Below are positions 58,440 to 64,000 of a stretch of DNA of 64,000 nt, piece after piece. Both the position numbers and the translations under genes were made by a program. This DNA is from a virus, in IMG/VR virus record IMGVR_UViG_3300047157_000197, positions 186,001-250,000 of that record; one strand, given 5' to 3'. The notes under the pieces were generated by a model, which had not been told where the DNA came from, searched no databases, and worked only from the letters and a program-made list of their open reading frames with translations. Every line of letters starts with the position of its first letter. The stretch's first letter is position 1.

Positions 58440-58751
58440 ATGCAAAACATTTTAATTATTTTAGCTATCCTTGCAATAGGAGCTGCAGTTTATTATTTCG
58501 GATTCTACAAACAAGGTAAAATCAACGATAGAGATGGGGATTTTATTCCTGATGAAATCGAAGATGCAGTAGAAGATGTAAAGAAAGTTGCTAAAACTGT
58601 AAAAAGAAGAGCTAAAAGAGTAAAAGAAGAACTTGGTGATGTTGCAGATGCAATTAAAGAGGTTGGTAAACAATCTAAAGATGTTGTAAAAGCAGCAAAA
58701 GGAAAACCAAGAGCAGGTAGAAAACCTAGAGCTTCTAAGAAAAAGAAATAA
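58440..58751 (+). CDS. Membrane-anchored protein with basic tail (103 aa)
   Basis: An N-terminal membrane segment (ILIILAILAIGAAVYYFGFY) is followed by DRDGDFIPDEIED near residues 31-43, a calcium-loop-like motif of thrombospondin-type-3 kind, a helical Lys-rich stretch, and a very basic tail (KPRAGRKPRASKKKK). The tail may bind nucleic acid or lipid. No family is recognised. It has an A-rich leader without a Shine-Dalgarno site. Confidence 0.62.
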   Translation: MQNILIILAILAIGAAVYYFGFYKQGKINDRDGDFIPDEIEDAVEDVKKVAKTVKRRAKRVKEELGDVADAIKEVGKQSKDVVKAAKGKPRAGRKPRASKKKK

Positions 58752-58763
58752 GGAGTACTATTT

Positions 58764-59582
58764 ATGAGTTTAAAATCATTGATTACCGAAACAGTATTAA
58801 TTGATTCAATGTATGACATCGAATCTGAATTACTGAATATAAAAGAAGCTTTATTAGAACAAATGATTATCGAGGGCGTTGATGACCCTGGAATACTTAA
58901 ATGTGTTTTCATGGCAGGAGGACCTGGTTCAGGTAAATCCTATACTGCCATGGAGATTTTCGGTATTGATAAAAGATTAAAACAATCCTTTGCAATGACT
59001 GGTCTTAAATCAGTTAATTCAGATTCAGCATTTGAAAAAGGATTAAAGGATAATGGTATTGACCCAAAGAACTTAGCAAAAATTGAAAAAGAAGATGCTG
59101 AACTTTGGGATAAAATTTCTAATAATGATGACTCTATTAGAAATAATGCAAAACGATTAACTCAACTTCAAAAGAAATTTTATGAAGCTGGTAGATTGGG
59201 TATGATTATCGATGGTACTGGTCATGTATATAGTAAAATTCAAAAGAATAAGAAATATGCAGAATCACTTGGTTACGATACCTACATGATATTTGTAAAT
59301 ACTTCACTTGAAGTAGCACAAGAACGAAACTTAAATAGAGAAAGAGTTTTAGATGCTGACCGATTAGAAAAATCTTGGAAAGATGTTCAGAACAACTTGG
59401 GTAAGTTCCAAAACTTATTCGGTGGTAACTTTAGGATAGTAGATAATACAGTTTATAAACCTATCGGAAAACAAGTACAGAAAGCAGTAAATGCTTTTGT
59501 AAGAAAGAAAGTGTATAATCCAATCGGAAAGAAATGGATTCAAACTGCAAGAGCACTTAAAAACAAAAACTTCATTAAATAA
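58764..59582 (+). CDS. P-loop kinase (zeta-toxin-like) with N-terminal leader
   Basis: FMAGGPGSGKSYTAM near residues 50-64 is a Walker A loop, NSDSAFEKGL near 84-93 and MIIDGTGHVYSKI near 151-163 fit the zeta-toxin/polynucleotide-kinase-like fold, and NTSLEVAQERNLNRER near 178-193 holds the lid arginines. The first residues, SLKSLITETVLIDSMYDIES, resemble the leaders of the proteins at 45133-49980, with I-T-E as a possible cleavage site. Similar kinases occur in marine T4-like phages; the substrate is unknown. AGGAG lies 8 bases before the start. Confidence 0.75.
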   Translation: MSLKSLITETVLIDSMYDIESELLNIKEALLEQMIIEGVDDPGILKCVFMAGGPGSGKSYTAMEIFGIDKRLKQSFAMTGLKSVNSDSAFEKGLKDNGIDPKNLAKIEKEDAELWDKISNNDDSIRNNAKRLTQLQKKFYEAGRLGMIIDGTGHVYSKIQKNKKYAESLGYDTYMIFVNTSLEVAQERNLNRERVLDADRLEKSWKDVQNNLGKFQNLFGGNFRIVDNTVYKPIGKQVQKAVNAFVRKKVYNPIGKKWIQTARALKNKNFIK

Positions 59583-59587
59583 ATTAA

Positions 59588-59722
59588 ATGGCATTAACAT
59601 TAGGAAATCTCCTATCATCTCAAAAGAAAAAGAGACCAGGAGTACACGCTAAATCTAAAACTTCTAATAGTAAACAAGCAAAGAATTACAAGAAGAAGTA
59701 TAGAGGACAGGGTAAAATATAA
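59588..59722 (+). CDS. Small basic protein of marine T4-like phages (44 aa)
   Basis: The product MALTLGNLLSSQKKKRPGVH, then AKSKTSNSKQAKNYKKKYRG, matches a small basic protein I know from marine T4-like phages (GVHAKSKTSxxKxSKNYxKxYRGQG). Its role has not been established as far as I know. Its basic nature suggests DNA or RNA contact. It begins five bases after the kinase gene. Confidence 0.7.
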   Translation: MALTLGNLLSSQKKKRPGVHAKSKTSNSKQAKNYKKKYRGQGKI

Positions 59723-59735
59723 ATCTAAGCTCGTT

Positions 59736-60737
59736 ATGGAAAATGCAATAATCTTTACAGGGTGTTCTTATACATTCGGAGAAGGGCTTGAATTGTATTC
59801 AGATACACCAAAGTGGATAAATCAAAGAAACTACCAAACCCATGATTTTGAATTAAAACAAATTCATGATTCGGACGGTACTAACTTTAGGTTAAATAAT
59901 AATTTTCCATCTATTGTTAGTAAACATTTTAATACCATACCAATACAATCAAATAAAAATGGTGGTAGTTTCGCATCAAGTCTACGATTTATACGAAAAA
60001 ACCAAGCCACTATTAAAAAAGAAAAGACTAAAAAAATAGTAAGTATTATATTTCAGTTAAGTTCTTTTAGTAGAGAACCTTTTCATTTTGATTATTCTTG
60101 TGAATGTGATTTATGTGAAGGAACTCTTTGGGCATATTGGGGTGAGTTTTATATGCATTTAGAATATCTTAGTGATTTAATTTCAAAAAAAACTAATACA
60201 GAACAAATAATCAGATTTCAAACATCAATAGATGATAAAAATAGAAATGTAATTATTAAATATTTTTCGGGTATAATGAAACTAATTTATAATGATTTTG
60301 ATTATGATTATTTTGTTCAAAAATCATTAGAAAATAAAGAATATTTTTCAACTATAATGGAAACTGTAATGGAAAATATTGATGATATTAAAAATAAACA
60401 AAACAAAGATGTATTAACTTCACTTCAAGCAACAATAGAAAAATTTGAAAGGGAAATTGCACCTGTATATTTTATAGATAGTTGGTGTGAGGATACTTCT
60501 AAATTAATTTTTAATAATGAGTTTTATTATAATAAATTAATACGCTTAAAGGGAGATGATGGTAAGTATTATAAAAAATGGACAGAATGGGAAAAAACTA
60601 TAAAGAATAGATTAGTAAAGGATGATTTTCCAAATACACATAATCATCATCCATCGCTACATTCACATCAACGTATAGGAGAATCTATAATAGATTTTTT
60701 AAATAAAAAACCGTTTTTGGAAATAAAGTATATTTAA
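59736..60737 (+). CDS. SGNH/GDSL hydrolase-like protein (333 aa)
   Basis: FTGCSYTFGEGLELY near residues 7-21 is the block I motif of SGNH hydrolases, with Ser11 in the nucleophile position. HHPSLHSHQRIGESIIDFL near 306-324 gives the C-terminal DxxH-like block, here HPS-x-H-S-H. The long insert between (about residues 100-260) is not recognised. Such enzymes remove acyl groups from glycans or lipids, so it could trim surface polysaccharide. A-rich leader. Confidence 0.65.
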   Translation: MENAIIFTGCSYTFGEGLELYSDTPKWINQRNYQTHDFELKQIHDSDGTNFRLNNNFPSIVSKHFNTIPIQSNKNGGSFASSLRFIRKNQATIKKEKTKKIVSIIFQLSSFSREPFHFDYSCECDLCEGTLWAYWGEFYMHLEYLSDLISKKTNTEQIIRFQTSIDDKNRNVIIKYFSGIMKLIYNDFDYDYFVQKSLENKEYFSTIMETVMENIDDIKNKQNKDVLTSLQATIEKFEREIAPVYFIDSWCEDTSKLIFNNEFYYNKLIRLKGDDGKYYKKWTEWEKTIKNRLVKDDFPNTHNHHPSLHSHQRIGESIIDFLNKKPFLEIKYI

Positions 60738-60771
60738 TCAGGTATGCAAAACTTATATTAGATTATATTAT

Positions 60772-60933
60772 ATGATAAACTTATCTGAAGAAATACAAAG
60801 AATTTTAACAGTTCTTGAAGATGCAAGAGATGAAAAAGATTGGGAAATGGTAAATGATACTATTGCTGATTTAGAAAAGGTCTACGAAGAACTTGATAGA
60901 CAAGAAAATGGATTTACTTATGAATATGAATAA
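60772..60933 (+). CDS. Small acidic helical protein (53 aa)
   Basis: An ATG frame whose product is an acidic helix pair (SEEIQRILTVLEDARDEKDW, then DTIADLEKVYEELDRQE), ending in Tyr/Glu. No family is recognised. It fills the gap between the SGNH-like and cupin genes. Confidence 0.55.
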   Translation: MINLSEEIQRILTVLEDARDEKDWEMVNDTIADLEKVYEELDRQENGFTYEYE

Positions 60934-60988
60934 AGTAAGAAAAATAATTTGGGAATATTGGATTAAACCATGGGGTGTATCCATTTAA
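60908..60988 (+). CDS. Possible very small peptide (26 aa)
   Basis: A frame overlapping the end of the previous small gene by 26 bases encodes MNKVRKIIWEYWIKPWGVSI at its C-terminus, an aromatic basic peptide; starting at ATG 60926 leaves just those 20 residues. Peptides with an EYWIKPWG-like end are familiar from marine phages, but the evidence here is slight. Confidence 0.3.
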   Translation: MDLLMNMNKVRKIIWEYWIKPWGVSI

Positions 60989-60998
60989 ATAATAAGTT

Positions 60999-61385
60999 AT
61001 GATTATACCAATAGATGTAAAACCACCTAAGAGAGTACAAAAGCTTTGGGGATATGAATTGTGGATTCACAATGATGAAGAATATTGTGGAAAATTATTA
61101 GTTTTCGTAAAAAAGATGGCAAACTTTTCAATGCATTATCATCTTAAGAAAAAAGAAACTTGGTATATTCAACAAGGAAGTTTTCAATTCAATTGGATAG
61201 ATGTTGAAAATGGATTACACGATAGTAGGATTCTAAATGAAGGGGATTCTGTTTTGATAGAAAGAGGTCAACCACATCAATTGGTATCGTTAGAAGAGAA
61301 CTCAATCGTTTTTGAGGTATCTACTGAACACTTTGATGAGGATTCATATAGAATATACAGAGGAACACCAAATGATTTATTATAA
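60999..61385 (+). CDS. Cupin-domain protein (mannose-6-phosphate isomerase-like)
   Basis: LWGYELWIHNDEEYCGKLL near residues 16-34 is the WGxE opening of type II mannose-6-phosphate isomerase/cupin proteins. FSMHYHLKKKETWYIQQG near 43-60 has the H-x-H-x4-E metal motif and ERGQPHQL near 88-95 the second His. The length (128) fits the single-domain form found in sugar-nucleotide pathways. It may add to the glycan cluster far upstream, or bind another small molecule. Its stop overlaps the next start (TAATG). Confidence 0.85.
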   Translation: MIIPIDVKPPKRVQKLWGYELWIHNDEEYCGKLLVFVKKMANFSMHYHLKKKETWYIQQGSFQFNWIDVENGLHDSRILNEGDSVLIERGQPHQLVSLEENSIVFEVSTEHFDEDSYRIYRGTPNDLL

Positions 61386-61534
61386 TGTATAACGAAAAAC
61401 ACCCAATTAAAATTACCAAAGAATTTTCTGAAAAGTACAATTCCCCAGCAATGAAGTTAAATCTTCTTGAACAAGGTTGGAAGTATAAAGGAACAAATAA
61501 AGGTAATCCCATCTTTGAATATTATCATTCATAA
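61385..61534 (+). CDS. Small protein of unknown function (49 aa)
   Basis: An ATG frame coupled to the cupin stop. The product is charged and helical, then FEYYHS at the end; KLNLLEQGWKYKGTNKGNPI looks like a small folded unit. Not recognised. Its position right after the cupin gene and the TAATG junction support translation. Confidence 0.55.
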   Translation: MYNEKHPIKITKEFSEKYNSPAMKLNLLEQGWKYKGTNKGNPIFEYYHS

Positions 61535-61562
61535 AATTTTAACATAATTTTAACACTTTTTA

Positions 61563-61594
61563 TTAGGAATTGTGGTTTATTTTCACTATATTTA
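61563..61594 (+). promoter_or_regulatory. Bacteroidetes-like promoter P10
   Basis: TTAG at 61563-61566, a 20-base spacer and TATATTTA at 61587-61594, then the dyad TTTAC-TAT-GTAAA (61591-61603). The stretch TTTTCACTATATTTACTATG is shared with P7. Confidence 0.75.
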
Positions 61595-61613
61595 CTATGT
61601 AAATAAGTGATAT

Positions 61614-61838
61614 ATGATAAAGCAAAAACCACAAACAAACGGAATTGAAATCGATTTAACAGGTCCTCAAGGAAATGCATATTTCCTATTGGGTACTGCT
61701 AAGAAATTTGGTAAACAACTTGGTATGGGTGATTCCTATATTAAAGAAATGTTAGATAAAATGATGAGTGGAGACTATGAAAACTTAGTAAAAGTTTTTG
61801 ATGATGAGTTCGGTTCAGTTGTAACTTTGTACAGATAA
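61614..61838 (+). CDS. Small conserved phage protein of unknown function (74 aa)
   Basis: The pattern IEIDLTGPQGNAYFLLGTAKKFGKQ matches (in part) a small protein that recurs in T4-like and other phages (first 20: IEIDLTGPQGNAYFLLGTAK). The rest is an acidic helix, ending in FGSVVTLYR. No function is known to me. It has its own promoter, P10, and a short leader with no Shine-Dalgarno site. Confidence 0.65.
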   Translation: MIKQKPQTNGIEIDLTGPQGNAYFLLGTAKKFGKQLGMGDSYIKEMLDKMMSGDYENLVKVFDDEFGSVVTLYR

Positions 61839-61856
61839 AAAATAAATCAAAAAAAA

Positions 61857-61888
61857 CTTGTGTATGTCAAATATATTTCGTATATTTA
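61857..61888 (+). promoter_or_regulatory. Bacteroidetes-like promoter P11 (VWA protein)
   Basis: CTTG at 61857-61860 (a weak -33), a 20-base spacer and TATATTTA at 61881-61888, followed by the dyad TTTAC-AAA-GTAAA (61885-61897). Confidence 0.65.
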
Positions 61889-61922
61889 CAAAGTAAATGA
61901 GTGATAATTAAACCTTAAAACT

Positions 61923-64000
61923 ATGAGTAAATACAACAATTCTTCCTTTTGGTATGATGATTTTGAAACAGATGACATCATCGTTAACCAACTTTCCGAT
62001 ACGGAAAGAAAATCCCTAGATTTATATAAGTTGGCTTCTTCTAAAAGAGCAATATCTAACTTTGTTAATATTGTAACCAACGAATCTGTACCTGTTAAGT
62101 TTAAAGAAAGAGGTGATTCTTATACCGATGGTAAATCAGTTGTTATTGGTAGTAGAATTACAGAACCAAAAGATTTTGATGTGGCAGTTGGATTGGCACT
62201 TCACGAGGGTTCTCACATTAAACTTTCTGATTTCAAATTACTTAATGATATATACAATTTAGTTCCAACTCATGTAAAAGATGGGGGCTATTAAAAAAGG
62301 TATTAATAATTCAATTGAGATTATTAAGAATCTTTGGAACTATGTTGAAGATAGAAGAATTGATAACTTCGTATTCAAATCAGCACCTGGTTACAGAGAC
62401 TATTACAGAAAAATGTACGATAAGTACTTCAATGATAAGTTAATCGATAAGGCACTCTTATCTGATGAATATACCGATGAAACGATTGATTCTTATATGT
62501 TCAGAATTATTAACTTACACAACAAAAATACCCAACTTTCTTCTTTGAAGGGATTGAGAGCAATTTATAGATTAGTTGGATTGAATACAATTAGTAGATT
62601 AACCAACTCTAAAGAATCCTTTAATGTTGCACTTGCGATGTTCAATATAATTTTAAAAAACCTTAATCAACCAACTGATATTGATAACCAACAAACCCCA
62701 CAAAATGAAAATGGTGAGGGTTCTTCTTCTGATGAACAAGGTTCTGATGATGGACAAGGTGGTTCTTCTAATGAGGGAATGAGTGATGATGAGTTCAATG
62801 AATTATTAGAATCAATTGGTGAATCTCCAATGGGTGGTGATTCTGATGAATCTCCAACTGGTGGTAATGGAATGGATGTTGGTAACTTACCTGATAACAT
62901 GGAAGGTAAACCAAGTGAAGATAATTCTACTTCAACAAACTCAGTTCAACTTTCAGATAGACAAAAAGATTTACTTAAAAAGAAAATAGAGAAACAAAAG
63001 AAGTTCATGGAAGGTGATATTCAGAAAACTTCACTTAATAAAACAGATTCTAAGAACCTAAACGCTATTGAAGAGAGTGGTTCTGAAATGAAAGAAGTTG
63101 GTAAGGATGTTAAAAAAGGTTACTATGGTAATGAATCTGTTCAATGTATTGTAGTTAAGAAACTTACTAAGGGATTATTTGAATCAACAATGTTTCCAAT
63201 GACATCAACAAACTATTGGAATCAAGATACACCAATGAGAATGGATTATGTAGAAGAGGTTCAGAAAGGAATCAAACTTGGTACAATGTTAGGTAAGAAA
63301 CTTCAAGTGAGAGGTGAAGATAGAACAACAGTTTTCAACAGACAGAAAGTTGGTAGAATTGATAAGAGAATGATTTCATCTTTAGGATTTGGTAATGAAA
63401 ATGTATTCCAATTCTCAGAAATAGATTCTTACAAAAAGGCTAACTTACATATCTCAATAGATGCCAGTTCATCTATGAATGGTGATAAGTGGAGAAATAC
63501 GATGATTAATGTAGTTGCAATGTGTAAGGCAGTTGATATGATTCCTAACTTACAAGTTCAAGTAACTTTCAGATGTACTCAAAATGAGAAACCATATATC
63601 GTTATGGCTTACGATTCTAAAACAGAAAAGTTTTCTAAAGTAAAACAAATGTTCGGTGGTTTAAGACCAAATGGTACAACACCAGAAGGATTATGTTTTG
63701 AAGCAATTATGAAATCTTTTATTCCAATTAATAATGATATGGATTCTTACTTCTTAAATCTTTCAGATGGACAACCTTACTTCGGTGGAAGAGGGTTCTA
63801 CTACGCTGGTGATGCTGCTGAAAGACATACAGGTAAGATGATTAAAATGATTGAGAGTATGGGAATCAAAACCTTATCCTACTTCGTATCAGATTATGGT
63901 GTACAAAGTTACGAAAAAAGAAGTTTCCAAACAATGTATGGAAAAGGAGCTAAGTTTGTAGATGTTACAAATCTTAACCAAATCACGAAAACAATGAACC
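61923..64000 (+). CDS. CobT-like VWA-domain protein (partial, apparent frameshift)
   Basis: The N-terminal part has LALHEGSHIKLSDF near residues 96-109, an HExxH-like HEGSH motif, and stops at TAA 62292-62294. Removing one G from the five-G run at 62283-62287 continues in one frame to the window end: VEDRRIDNF, an acidic Ser/Gly/Asp-rich linker (62700-62940), and a VWA domain with the MIDAS motif DASSSMN (about 63460), GTTPEG and LSDGQP. This layout matches CobT/CoxE-type VWA proteins that work with MoxR/CobS AAA+ ATPases, the latter being common in T4-like marine phages. The gene continues beyond 64000. Confidence 0.7.

Noticed and set aside
45590-62294. Programmed ribosomal frameshifting at the four frame breaks
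   Set aside because: The genes are unrelated and no common slippery site or following structure is seen; homopolymer errors explain two cases directly.
61923-64000. Cobalamin biosynthesis role for the CobT-like protein
   Set aside because: No other cobalamin gene is visible, and the VWA plus AAA+ pair is used for protein remodelling in many systems.
1-64000. Host chromosome or prophage origin for the window
   Set aside because: T4-type replication genes, one-strand packing, many small phage proteins and the absence of an integrase or typical host housekeeping operons argue for a virulent phage genome.
1-64000. tRNA genes and insertion sequences
   Set aside because: No TTCGA-type T-loop with a paired acceptor stem, and no transposase-like protein with flanking inverted repeats, was recognised by eye; a covariance-model tRNA search was not possible here.

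Overview
The window reads as part of the genome of a large, strictly lytic-looking T4-like tailed phage that infects a marine-type Bacteroidetes (Flavobacteriia-like) host. T4-type replication genes are present: family B DNA polymerase (gp43), sliding clamp (gp45), and the clamp-loader pair gp44 and gp62. Every supported gene lies on the + strand, most are packed with ATGA or TAATG junctions, and the DNA is very A+T-rich. The host inference rests on promoters: ten sites fit TTTG or TTAG, exactly 20 bases, then TATATTTG or TATATTTA, close to the known Bacteroidetes housekeeping promoter (TTTG - about 19-20 - TAnnTTTG). Bacteroidetes-style surface proteins (a TonB-dependent receptor, a Tyr/Asn-rich lipoprotein, a DUF4494-like protein) agree with this.

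Layout. 1-4.8 kb: nucleotide or DNA modification candidates (thymidylate synthase/dCMP hydroxymethylase-like protein, asparagine synthase, a PLP enzyme, a methyltransferase-like protein). 4.8-9.98 kb: polymerase, clamp, and a second methyltransferase-like protein. 10.0-12.8 kb: a complete TonB-dependent receptor with a structured leader and a strong terminator, which looks like an inserted moron. 12.8-18.7 kb: P-loop kinase, clamp loader, radical SAM protein, Cas4/RecB-like nuclease, 2OG-Fe(II) oxygenase and a ribbon-helix-helix-like regulator. 18.7-34.05 kb: a large glycan cluster of glycosyltransferases and sugar-nucleotide enzymes with a GroES co-chaperonin embedded. 34.25-43.3 kb: a curli-like export locus with CsgG, two copies of a [secreted cohesin/dockerin-like protein + lipoprotein] module, a Ser-Asp/Glu-repeat protein with a barrel-like C-terminus, and several small membrane proteins. 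43.3-51.2 kb: PAP2 phosphatase, metallopeptidase, HAD protein, amidase (lysis candidate) and several small proteins whose N-termini resemble capsid-targeting leaders. 51.2-56.7 kb: metabolic cassette (methyltransferase, APS kinase, radical SAM, NMNAT-like, oxygenase, DUF2061, amidinotransferase). 56.7-64 kb: HNH protein, ferredoxin, P-loop kinase, SGNH-like hydrolase, cupin and a large CobT-like VWA protein running off the end.

Two expression classes appear. Replication, metabolism and glycan genes have the -33/-7 Bacteroidetes-like promoters and no Shine-Dalgarno sequence, usually just A-rich leaders. The 34-59 kb block is associated with a different motif, TATATTTATA, with no -33 box, and many of its genes have a clear AGGAG before the start, unusual for a Bacteroidetes host. 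Seven of the ten -33/-7 promoters also carry a short dyad over the -7 box and predicted transcription start, a possible operator.

Four genes appear interrupted by single-base shifts (near 45600, 47178, 51119 and 62286). The reading frames on both sides match one protein in each case, so sequencing error is the simplest explanation. No tRNA, rRNA, CRISPR array, insertion sequence, integrase, terminase or major capsid gene was recognised in this window.
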